Below, piece after piece: positions 40,601 to 49,100 of a stretch of DNA of 64,000 nt. Source of the stretch: Struthio camelus (taxonomy: Eukaryota > Chordata > Aves > Struthioniformes > Struthionidae). The DNA lies in contig NC_090981.1 in assembly GCF_040807025.1 (NCBI RefSeq), forward strand, positions 68,271,645 through 68,335,644, in the 5' to 3' direction. Within the stretch, counting starts at the first letter, position 1, and each line of letters begins with the position of its first letter. Made by a program: the position numbers and the translations under genes. Below the pieces are notes generated by a model that had not been told where the DNA came from, did no database searches, and was given only the letters and a program-made list of their open reading frames with translations.

Positions 40601-41312
40601 CCCCCCCAAACCGCCCCCTGACAGGCGGGAGGGGAGCGGCCCCCCCCCCCCAAACCGCCCCCTGACAGGCGGGAGGGGAGCGGCCCCCCCCCCCCAAACC
40701 GCCCCCTGACAGGCGGGAGGGGAGCGGCCCCCCCCCCCCAAACCGCCCCCTGACAGGCGGGAGGGGAGCGGCCCCCCCCCCCCAAACCGCCCCCTGACAG
40801 GCGGGAGGGGACCGGGCCCCCCCCCAAACCGCCCCCTGACAGGCGGGCGGCGGGAGGAGACCGAGCCCCGACCCTCCCCTGACAGGCGGGCGGCGGCGGG
40901 ACGCGACTGGGCTCCCCAGCGGGCGGCCCCCTGACAGGCGGGCGGCGACCGGGAGCCTGACAGGCGGGAAGGGACCGACCGTGACGCCGCCAACGGCCCG
41001 CGGACAGGCGGGCGGCGGGAGCGGACGGACCCCTCAGCCCCCAGCGGGCCCCCGAGAGGAGGACGGGGGGCAGGTGGCTGACCCAGGGGCGCCGGCCCCG
41101 GCGGCGGAGCGCTGGCCCCGGTCCACCGGCGGGGCCGGACGCGTCCCGCCGGTGGGGGAGGGGGCTGTCAGCGAGCCGGGCAGCCCCGCCGGCACGTACC
41201 TGAAGTAGTAGACATCGCTCTTGCCGGCGCTGAGGCCCGACTTGCGGATCACCTCTTCCTTCTTCCAGCCCGGGGGCAACGCGGGGCAGTCCATCCTCCC
41301 CTGCTTCTCCAT
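1496..41312 (-). CDS. MBD2: MBD2, methyl-CpG-binding domain protein 2 (spliced, 6 coding exons)
   Basis: Nuclear reader of methylated CpG that recruits the NuRD (Mi-2) deacetylase/remodelling complex to silence methylated promoters. The coding exons are 41312-41200, 27854-27695, 19284-19147, 10086-9996, 9243-9066 and 1625-1496. All junctions are GT-AG, and the lengths sum to 810 nt, or 269 residues plus TAA. The MBD lies at about residues 7-75. It contains the DNA-contacting R23, D33, Y35 and R45, equivalent to MeCP2 R111, D121, Y123 and R133. A basic, probably disordered middle follows. The C-terminal heptad region from residue 227 (RKQEERVQQVRKKLEEAL) is the coiled coil that pairs with GATAD2A/p66. 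The start is the first in-frame ATG of exon 1 (MEKQGRMDCP). A second ATG six codons later equals the mammalian MBD2b start. No Gly-Arg-rich MBD2a N-terminus with an AUG is present. MBD3 is excluded because the sequence follows MBD2 through the C-terminus and there is no Glu-rich tail. Confidence 0.97.
1626..9065 (-). other. MBD2: MBD2 intron 5 (7.4 kb)
   Basis: AT-rich intron with no coding exon that I can support. It contains a GC-rich block at about 4735-4985 with nested inverted repeats, poly-A or A/CAAA tracts near 7318-7350, 8383-8412 and 8587-8607, and a T-run near 2538. Nothing else is recognised. Confidence 0.8.
4743..4816. repeat. GC-rich imperfect inverted repeat (hairpin) in MBD2 intron 5
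   Basis: The left arm begins GGCAGCCAGCAG and the right arm ends CTGCTGGCTGCTGC. They pair imperfectly around a perfect 12-bp palindrome CACTCGCGAGTG at 4779-4790. Just downstream a second exact inverted pair occurs: GCAGCACCACAG (4845-4856) and CTGTGGTGCTGC (4950-4961). The block of about 250 bp is far more GC-rich than the surrounding intron. It could be a foldback element, a hairpin RNA or an old GC-rich insertion. Confidence 0.6.
9066..9243 (-). CDS. MBD2: MBD2 coding exon 5
   Basis: 178 nt. Encodes GVGPGNNDDTLLSAVASALH onward to KAFIVTDDDI and the first two bases of Arg227. Acceptor TTTTAG|GAGTCG and donor ATTAG|GTAAGT. Near-identical to known MBD2 in this stretch. Confidence 0.96.
9244..9995 (-). 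other. MBD2: MBD2 intron 4 (0.75 kb)
   Basis: Short AT-rich intron between exons 4 and 5. I see no repeat, ORF or motif of note. Confidence 0.85.
9996..10086 (-). CDS. MBD2: MBD2 coding exon 4
   Basis: 91 nt, encoding LFWEKRLQGLSASDVSEQII then KSMELPKGLQ plus one base. Acceptor TTTCAG|CTTTTC and donor CAAG|GTATTG. Confidence 0.95.
10087..19146 (-). other. MBD2: MBD2 intron 3 (9.1 kb)
   Basis: AT-rich and lacking recognisable genes. Poly-A/T tracts occur (10852-10866, 13103-13119, 18735-18746). A short 11-bp tandem (GGATATAGAAG) lies near 12270. Open frames here are short and resemble no protein I know. Confidence 0.8.
19147..19284 (-). CDS. MBD2: MBD2 coding exon 3
   Basis: 138 nt, 46 whole codons, GKPDLNTTLPIRQTASIFKQ through TEQPRQ. 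Acceptor TTAACAG|GGA and donor CAG|GTAAGA. In mammals this segment is the intrinsically disordered part that helps contact the NuRD histone deacetylase core; that role is family knowledge and not visible here. Confidence 0.96.
19285..27694 (-). other. MBD2: MBD2 intron 2 (8.4 kb)
   Basis: AT-rich intron with A/T homopolymers (19375-19389, 21856-21867, 22940-22952, 24974-24991) and a probable decayed CR1 3' end near 26318-26372. No coding exon or RNA gene recognised. Confidence 0.8.
26318..26372 (+). mobile_element. Decayed CR1 3'-end remnant
   Basis: The stretch GTGGACTAGAAGATGACC followed by CAATCTCTTTCAACATCT resembles the conserved CR1 3' UTR (a 'ggactagatgatct...cccttccaacct' type sequence), with many substitutions. 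Upstream sequence is not recognisable as CR1. Short and diverged, so tentative. Confidence 0.45.
27695..27854 (-). CDS. MBD2: MBD2 coding exon 2
   Basis: 160 nt. Completes Ser38 and encodes the second half of the MBD (SPSGKKFRSKPQLARYLG) and the following NTVDLSSFDFRTGKMMPS segment, ending NQNK. The acceptor follows a T-rich tract ending TTTTTAG, and the donor is AAG|GTTTGT. Confidence 0.96.
27855..41199 (-). other. MBD2: MBD2 intron 1 (13.3 kb)
   Basis: The first about 1.7 kb in transcription order (41199 to about 39480) is GC-rich CpG island containing the 44-bp minisatellite. The rest is AT-rich with A/T tracts (29411-29427, 30641-30656, 33918-33932, 35281-35298, 37050-37064, 37233-37252), a C-run at 29433-29441 and an 11-bp duplication near 32160-32185. 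Human MBD2 hosts SNORA37, but I could not locate a snoRNA here. Confidence 0.75.
39904..40970. repeat. 44-bp GC-rich minisatellite, about 25 copies, in MBD2 intron 1
   Basis: CTGACAGGCGGG recurs 25 times, at 39926, 39964, 40005, 40053, 40097, 40140, 40183, 40225, 40268, 40312, 40355, 40398, then every 44 bp from 40442 to 40794, then 40836, 40879, 40931 and 40957. Each unit reads AAACCG-CCCC-TGACAGGCGGGAGGGG followed by ACCGGG or AGCGGC and a C-run of 7-13. Central copies (40398-40794) are nearly identical; the edges are degenerate in spacing and sequence. A related GGACAGGCGGGCGG lies at about 41000. Unit length 44 is not a multiple of 3 and each frame avoids stops, so long spurious reading frames appear on the minus strand. 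Confidence 0.95.
41200..41312 (-). CDS. MBD2: MBD2 coding exon 1
   Basis: Encodes residues 1-37 and the first two bases of codon 38: MEKQGRM, then the first half of the MBD ending DVYYF. The donor is CTTCAG|GTACGT at 41200/41199. ATGs at 41312 and 41294 are in frame with each other. The frame is open upstream to a TAG at 41588 with no further ATG. Confidence 0.95.
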
Positions 41313-41690
41313 GCACCGGGCGCAGGGCCCGAGGCGGAGAGGGGAGGGACGAACGGGGAAGGGGCTTGCCCGACTCCCAACCCCGGCACTCGCAACAAGA
41401 GCTTTATTGTTCCCGGACACGGCCGGGGCCGGGACCCCCTGGCGATGGCGGCCACGGCGCGCTGCTCGGCGCCAGGAGCCCGGGCTGCGCGCGCAGCCGG
41501 CGGAGCGCTCGCCCGGCGCCCGCTTCCGTAACTGAGCCCCGGAATCCGTGTCATCGGCCTTCCCAGCCGGGGCACAGAGCGCGTCCTAGAGGGGCCAGAG
41601 CGGCCAACCCCCGCCGACCATAGAGAGCGCCGTAGGCGGGCCAGAGCGGCCCCGCTGCCAGCGCCGCGGCGGGCAGGCCCCGCCGGCAGC

Positions 41691-41720
41691 CGTCCCGTCC
41701 CGTCCCGTCCCGTCCCGTCC
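41691..41720. repeat. (CGTCC)6 pentamer repeat
   Basis: Six perfect CGTCC units lie about 380 bp upstream of the MBD2 start codon, inside the CpG island. On the MBD2 sense strand it reads (GGACG)n. Confidence 0.95.
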
Positions 41721-41949
41721 CGCGGGGGCCGGCAGCGGCCAGAGGGAGCCGCCGTGGCCGCCTGCGCCGGCGTCCTCAGCATCCTAAGGGCGTCCTGCGA
41801 GGGCTGGAGGGGTTTAGGCTCTGCCGTGACGGGCGCTTTAGAAAACGCCAGCGCAGAACCGTGCCAGGCAGACGCTGATGCACAACAGGCGGTAACAGTT
41901 CTTCGCGTGTCAATTTGTCGTCCGGGATGAGAGAAGCTGATCGCTAACG

Positions 41950-42560
41950 TCTTTTTTTTTTTTTCTGGGACACGCTGCAGCATTAAAACCTATCAGAAAG
42001 GGATCTCTCACAAAACTGATCTATCATAAATTTGAATTCACTTGTTATTTTCTTTTTCAAAGTGTCTGTTAACAAAACGTATTTTCTTGGATCCCCTATT
42101 CCAAGTTCAGCGCAATTTATTTGCATGGTATACAGTTAAACTACCAAGATGAAGCCTGAGGAATTCTCTCTTCTGATTTATTAAATTCCAGAGCTTTGCT
42201 ACAAGCCTTAGTGATACTAAAAAGTGACTGCTGTCCTCCTGCTTGTTTAAATCTCTCCAGAAAAGGCATCTCTTGAACAGTGTCTTACAGTGAGGCAGTT
42301 TAACTCATGATCCACAGATTTTGTCTAGCTCTGGACATTTTTTTACCATGACGTAGCATTATCCTGTTTTCTTACCATCTATTTCTGTAACAAACTTCTG
42401 CACTAAGTTGTCTAGATACTGAAGAGTCCTTGTTAATAACAAGGAACTAATACCAATTACTTTATAATAGAGTTATTGCTTCCCTTAAATCCTATATGCT
42501 TCCCTCATAACGTCCTAGGGTCCCGATTGCTATCACCGGCCTGCCTGCCCCGTTCCCTCT
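41950..42560. other. AT-rich spacer between the MBD2 and POLI CpG islands
   Basis: About 0.6 kb of ordinary AT-rich DNA separates two CpG islands. It includes a T-tract at 41951-41963. No gene, repeat or motif recognised. Confidence 0.7.
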
Positions 42561-42983
42561 TTGGAGATGGCTGCTCAGCGCCTGAGGAGCACCACCAGGA
42601 AAACTCGCTGTGCACGCCGGTGCTGACAAACCGGGCTCGGACTGATTCGCGTGGGTGACTGGGCATCGGGGGGCGCTGCCGGTGCTGACGAGCGGAGCTG
42701 GGCAGCTCCGGTAGCGTCCGTGCGGCAGGCCGTGGCCTCCGTGGAAAGCGCAGGTCTCGTCCCCCGCTGTCCCGGTCCTGCGCGGCCGCCCGGGCTGGCG
42801 CCGCGGCCGAGACCTCCTCGCGGCCTCCGCATTGGCAGTAGCAACTCCGCGGGCGCGACCGGTCGGCCCCCTCCTCCGCGGGGCGGGCGCCGGGCGGGCG
42901 AGCCAAACTCCGGGAGCGCGGCCGCTCGGCCGTCCCCGCCAGCGGCGGCGGCGGCTGAGGGAGCGGTTCTGCGGCGGCGGCGG

Positions 42984-43101
42984 ATGAGTCAGCCCTCAGG
43001 CGGCGGCATGGAGCCCTTCCCGCCGCCCACGGAGGACGACGAGGAGGAGGAGGACTGGCTTCGCCCGCAGTCGGACGGCAGAGCCGCTCCGCCCGCCCCG
43101 A
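42984..43101 (+). CDS. POLI: POLI coding exon 1
   Basis: Encodes 39 residues plus one base: a Gly/Pro/acidic N-terminus ([20 protein letters not shown]). The donor is CCCCGA|GTGAGC. The first ATG (42984) has a weak context (C at -3, A at +4). The second (43008, Met9) has a strong one (G at -3, G at +4). Human POLI also has two in-frame starts. Confidence 0.9.
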
Positions 43102-46100
43102 GTGAGCGCGGGCTGCGGCAGCGGCGGTGGCGGGGCGGGGGAAGCAATGGCGCCGGCTGAGGGCGCTGAGGGAGGCGGCGCGCGCGGGATGGGGGGAGGG
43201 GGCGGCGGCGGCTCAGGCGCGCGCGCCGGCTGTGGGGGGGAGGGGGGGGCGGCTGAGGCGCGCGCGCCGGCTGTTGGGGGGGGGGGCGGGCGGCGGCGGC
43301 TGAGGCGCGCGCGCCGGCTCTGGGGGGGGGGGGAGGAGGAGGGCGGGCGGCGGCGGTTGAGGCGCGCGCGACCCCGCTGAGGTGAGAGAGGCGGCGGCGG
43401 CGGTTGAGGCGCGCGCGCGCGCCCTCTCTGAGGTGAGGCGGGGGGGGGGGGCGGCGGCGGAAGCCCGCGCCTCCCCTGCTCGCCGAGAGGCGGCCGGCGC
43501 TGACAGAAGCCCGCCTCCGCCAGCCCCTGTCCTGAGGTGAACCGCTGTTGCTGCCCTGCGTTGCTTCCCCTCCCGTCGCTGTAGGGGAAGGGGAAGCGGG
43601 GAGCTGCCCCCCGGCGGCCTCTCTCCCTGCGAGCTCGCTCGCGGGCTCGCTGGCAACTCGCGTGGGCCTGAGCCGAGGCCCCGTCTTTGCGCTTGAAGAG
43701 CGGATGTACGGCCGAGGTTTTGCAGTACTGATAAAGGGCTGTGTCCGTTCCCACGGATGATTGCAAGGCTTGGGTATGTTATGTGTTAGGAACGCGGAAA
43801 AAAACATCAGTAGAATAAAAAAATACAAGTCGTGGTGGATGTCATTTTAATATATCGAGTTGTATATTTAGATACGTTTTAACTTAAAGTAAGTTTCTTC
43901 TGTCCCAAGAGAACAAAATTGAATTCTCCAGGAGAGAAGAACTGATCCTTCAGAAAGCTGCACAGTCTGTAAGGCGAGAGCAAATACCTCTCCTCAGCAA
44001 GCATTAACCTTTACTTGTGCTGGTAGTCAGTGGCTCAGCAACTCAATTCAGTATTAAAAAAATAATTTTTTTTCTTTGTGATCCTGCTGATAATCCCCTT
44101 CGCTTCTCCACTTAACTCAGCTGACTTCAATAAGACATTTAGAAAAAACAATATTTAGAAATGGACCAAAGTCTAAAAGACTTTATTTGGACAACATCAA
44201 CTTTTAACTAGTTCTTTCAGCTTACAGATATAATTTTTTTTTTTTTTAAGAAACAACTTGGCAATTATTTTTTCTGTAGTAGGGTTTGCTGTTTGTTAGA
44301 TGGTCAGTTGCTGCCTTTATTGGCTGCCTTTGGAAATGCTTCAATATCTGTATCTCATAAACTTTTTAGAAAGTGCTTTGTTAACTTACTTGAAAGCATT
44401 CACAAGCTGAAATTTTGTGAAATTTGTGAAGGGTATACTCTAAAAGAGCTAGTTCTTATCAGTGAAGCATAATATTGACATCTTAGCTGAATTGAAACAA
44501 TATATTTTCTGGAAATATATTTAAAATGAGTCTCAGTACTCCACTATGAAAGGATGTTTTGTCAGTAAAATCATGTTCTAAAATGATTCAGGGTGAAAAG
44601 AAATCCAGCTGACCCTCTGATAATAGGGGAAAATGCTTATTAGTATGCACAGTTGCTATGGATGAATTATGTTCATAAGAAATTCTAGAAGTAATGCAGT
44701 GCTACAATTAATATAAAACTTCTTGCAGTATCTCTTTGCTAATTTGGTTTTTTTTTTTTTTTAGAAAAAAGTTTGTTACCCCATATATAAGACTGCTAGT
44801 AATTTTTAATCTTTACTTTCCTTGCAGCAGGCCCCAGTAAGTCTCTGTCAGCAAGAAATACAGCATGCAGAGTGATTGTTCACATTGACTTGGACTGCTT
44901 TTATGCACAAGTAGAAATGATCCGTAATCCTGAATTAAGAGAGAAGCCTTTAGGTATGACTTATTTTGCTGCAGGTTAATTTTGGGATTATATGTATTCA
45001 AGCAGAAGAAACTATGGACATGCCTGCATAGTAAGATGTAGACAGTCACACAGTAGCTTTAACCACATCCGGAGTGAGCAAGGTGCAGGCTAGATTCTTA
45101 TGTAGCTGTGTGAGTACAAGACTAATAAATCCTCTTGAGGAGGAGTACAGATGCTTGCCAGCATCTCTGAACAATTCTGGGGATTGGAGATGGTTTATAT
45201 CATACGTGAGAGGGCTGAGCTCCACAAACAAGCCTGTACCTTTTGACACGCTCACGCTCAAAGCATACTTTATTCCATTCAGAATTTAAGAATAAACGCA
45301 AGGCAGTCAATGTCTAGGATCAGTGGAGAACGTACTTCTTAAATTGACGACAGAGCAGTTTTCCAGATACGATTGTTTGAAAAGGCCCAAAATGGGGAGC
45401 AATATTAAAATGGGGGAAAAAATAGACATAATGTTTTAAAATGTTCTTGCCATCAAGTAACCAAATCAAGAGATGTGTCTTTCTCTTAGTTTTGTAAAAT
45501 AAGATTAATGCTTTTTGTTTGCTTGCTTGCTTAAATGTTACATTCTGATCAAAGCACGTGCATTGCAGTTTTTGGCAGCGGTGTGAAAGTACTGTGGCCT
45601 TCTGTGACATACAGAGAAACCTAAATTTTTTAAATCATTCAACCATTATTTTTCAGGTGTGCAACAGAAAAACATTGTAGTTACCTGTAACTATGAAGCC
45701 AGAAAACTTGGAATTAAGAAACTGATGTCTGTCAGGGACGCTAAAGAGAAGTTTCCTCAACTGATACTGGTTAATGGAGAGGATCTAACTCAATATAGGG
45801 AAATGTCATACAAGGTTACAGGTACAAATTAACAATTATTCAATAGAGGACAAAAGCTCTCTGTTAAACTCTGTGCACCTGCATGCATGTGTAATAGTGT
45901 TACTATGTTGTATTTTCCTGCTCTAAAAGTTCTTAGGAGAACGAGCCTTATGCTATGGTGATAATACTTACTGTTGTGCAGTGTCAGCTTAATATGCCAT
46001 AAAATAGGCCACTAGATTTGGTTTCAGTCTGTGTCAGGCATTACATATAAAATTTCATGGGATCTGTATGCTGTATTAGGATTATGCCCATATACTTCTT

Positions 46101-49100
46101 TATTTAAAAAAAAAAAAAAAAAAGATTCCTAAGGATTTCAGTAATAAATTTCCAAATAAGTGATGGAGAACAGAATCCTGATACCTGCAGCTGGGTGAGC
46201 TTCTCTGATACCTCTTAAACTTTAGAGTTTAACCTTAACTAAGTGATATGCCAGCATTAGTTACTGTTTTTATCACTACCAATGTTAATAAATGTAGTAG
46301 TAATAATTTAAAGGTGGAAGCCCACATGCTTGGTAAACCAGGATTCCCTTGGACAAAGTATCACAGAGAACTATAGTCTCCAATCTCAAAAAGAATTGAG
46401 GAAAGAACTAAAACATTAGAGAGAAGAACAGCAGATCAGAGACAACTGTAGGCTAAAGAGATTTTTCTCTTTTTCTTTTGTTAAATAAAAAGATATTTAA
46501 AAGATTTAAAAGTGTGGGGTGTTTGTTTTGTTTTGTTTTGTTTTTCTTAATCCAGAAGGGAACACCATCTCTATTCATGCAAGCGTCCTACTTGAATGCA
46601 TGGGGAATTTGCTGTGGGTTGGTGCAAATATGAAACCTCAGTTTTAGTTGTGTATATATTATCCTTGGTTATTTTTTCCTCCTAGATTTGTTGGAAGAAT
46701 TTTGTCCACTAGTGGAAAGGCTTGGGTTTGATGAAAATTTTGTGGATATCACAGAGATTGTAGAGAAAAGACTAAAACTACTACAACAAACTGGATGTTC
46801 CCAAGTATGCGTGTCCGGCCACATATACAATAACGAAAGTGAGTTAAACCTTCTTTCTATTTGAAAAATACTTGTGAAGTTGAGTATAAAGTATCTGTTT
46901 GCTTCTAAGTGTTGTCTAAAGCTGAGCAGTTAGCAGCTTCAGTTGCTCTAGGCTTGTTTTCCATGCTTGGGAATGCATGGATCACAAATGGGAATCAGTG
47001 TTACGATTAGCTGGTACAAAGAGTAAGTCTGCAGCAGATGAACATGCACAGTGATTTGGGAGAACAGTTTGCTGTTGTCCTTTTTTTTTTTTTTTTCTTC
47101 CCTTTAAAATAGTTTTAATGTACTAAGACATTTAGCATTTTAATTGAGTTTGAACTTTATTGCCAGTTGGAAACATTTAATGATTTTTTTTTTTTTGTTT
47201 ATGAATTAAAAGTAAGGTTTTGCTACAGCCTTTAAGTCAGGAATAAAGTTACTGAGATTGAAGTAGCTAACTTAGCTGCTTTATACATCTTTATTGTGAC
47301 CATTGTTTCTCATGTGTGCATGTGGTATATATACTCTGATACTCATTTCTTATATTAGGGAAGAAAGCAATTTTCTTTCTTGGACGTAATGTTACTTTGA
47401 GCTATTTCTATGGTTTTGAATATGGTTTGAGGAGAAGGGGAAATGTGTGAAAAGTCCTTTTCCTCATTACTGTTTGCATCTGAGTAATAAAAGCTTAGGT
47501 AGAAAGCATTCCTAAATCTCTGATTTGGTTATATTGATGCAAGAATCTGATTTAACACTTTCCTTGATATCTACAAATATATTTTATATTTGAAACACTC
47601 CCTACACATTATGCATCTTTGAAAAGTATTCCTCTGGTTTTGGAAAGTAGCATTCTCTCTTTTACCAGGATTTGTGAGATAGGCGTGAGCTTAAACTCGG
47701 ATGATGAAGCCATGGCAATACCACCTTACCCATGGGACCTGTTTCTCATACTGTTTTAATCCATTTTGTAAAAAATCTCCATGTCTTAGAGAATTAGCTA
47801 AATGAGTACTTACATTCCAAGCCCCGCTTTCCTTCTCTTTTGCAGCTATCAATTTACAAGATACAATGCATGTAAGACTAGCTATTGGATCTCGGATTGC
47901 AGAAGAGTTGAGGGAAGCTGTGCATGCTAGATTGGGCCTCACAGGCTGCGCTGGAGTGGCTTCTAACAAACTACTGGCTAAGCTGGTTTCTGGTACCTTT
48001 AAACCAAATCAACAAACAGTTCTTCTGCCTGAAAGCTGTCGGGATCTAATATGCAACCTTGAGCACCTCCACAAAGTGCCTGGTAAGAGGGTGGTACAAT
48101 AAGCATTGGTGGAGAGCATATTGAGAGCTCTTAAGAATATGAGAGAAACTTCCAAAATTTTAGCTGAAATAATTTTACAGTCTAGTTCTTGAAAGGGGAT
48201 CGGAGGATTTGGAGGTGTGTTTAGGGTTTTGTTTTTCATTTCTTACACTGTTTCTGAATTTTACTTTGCAGAAGCAATGAAAACGCTTCAGTTATTTTAA
48301 TTTTTAGTTGTGTCATAGAAGTCATACAGCATTCTTTAGGATGCCTTCAAAAAGCCTGAGAGACTACCTTTCTAGTTACTCCATGCTGACGCTGTGCTAT
48401 TGGCCAAGAAATATTGATCTAGGCTACAGACTTTGGCAGATCTTTTGTTCTGTCCCAGTGTGGTTTTTCTAATGGCAGATTGCAAAACTTGGAATAGAAA
48501 CTCACCAAAAATTTTGCTGAAAAACTTGCAATACAGTAATGAAAACAGTTACTGTCAATACTGAATCCTACATGGGCAGGCAGTTATATTTACCTATGAG
48601 TACAGATTTTTAATATTGGGTGAGTAATGATGCTTTCAAAATATTTTAGTACTTTATTTACAAGATGTATAAATACGTTTTGTTAAGTTTTGCTGACGGC
48701 AGATAAAGTGTATACAATTATAAATGGTACTGAGGTGAATGGTAAAGCACTTATTCACTGTTTTCCACAATATAAGAGCTGAAGCTTTCCAAATGGAGGT
48801 ATCAGTCAATATGCATAAGCTGTTCTACACTAGACAAGATTATATCGTAGAATTCATTGCCCCCCAAGCTTAGGAGATTAAAAGAACAAATAAGTTTTAA
48901 AGTTATAGTACAAAAATTGTATACTGAATTGGTCAGTCAGTAGCTACTAAAAGTGACTTTTTTGTTAGATGAAGTCTTGAACTCAGGAAATGTCCCACCT
49001 GTTATCATCTTGGAAGATCAGCAGAAGAATCTGCGTTACCCTCTTGCCTTTTATTTTTTCCCCGAGTTCTGTGCTACTGGCTGCTTTTGTCAGCAGGATA

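Larger units (their letters stand above)
39480..41860. promoter_or_regulatory. MBD2: MBD2 CpG island promoter and first exon
   Basis: A GC- and CpG-rich block covers the upstream region and exon 1 of MBD2 and runs on through the intronic minisatellite. No TATA box is evident. Transcription should start upstream of 41312, probably within 41400-41850. The exact start cannot be fixed from sequence. Confidence 0.75.
42600..43680 (+). promoter_or_regulatory. POLI: POLI CpG island promoter and first exon
   Basis: CpG- and G-rich block enclosing POLI exon 1 (ATG at 42984) and the start of intron 1. TATA-less. The transcription start is probably within 42650-42960. It is divergent from MBD2 with 1.67 kb between start codons. 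Confidence 0.75.

Noticed and set aside
40398-40838. Regular direct repeat with constant spacing, considered as a CRISPR-like array.
   Set aside because: The whole 44-bp unit is repeated with no unique spacers; it is a eukaryotic minisatellite in an intron.
27855-41199. Possible SNORA37 H/ACA snoRNA, known inside human MBD2.
   Set aside because: I could not identify a convincing hairpin-hinge-hairpin-tail with H and ACA boxes by eye. A covariance-model search (Rfam) of this intron would decide it.
39354-41316. Three overlapping minus-strand open frames of 447-488 codons full of Pro/Gly/Arg repeats.
   Set aside because: They are the 44-bp minisatellite read in three frames; 44 is not divisible by 3 and the unit has no stop in any frame, so each frame cycles through the same three peptides. 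They lie in MBD2 intron 1; only the MBD at the 41.2-41.3 kb end is real coding sequence.
41249-41983. Minus-strand open frame of 244 codons over MBD2 exon 1 and its leader.
   Set aside because: Out of frame with the MBD and low-complexity; MBD2 uses another frame whose MBD motif is unambiguous.
42989-43828. Minus-strand open frames of 256-279 codons, rich in Pro/Arg/Ala.
   Set aside because: Antisense to POLI exon 1 and the G-rich intron-1 repeat; composition is explained by GGC/GCG runs.
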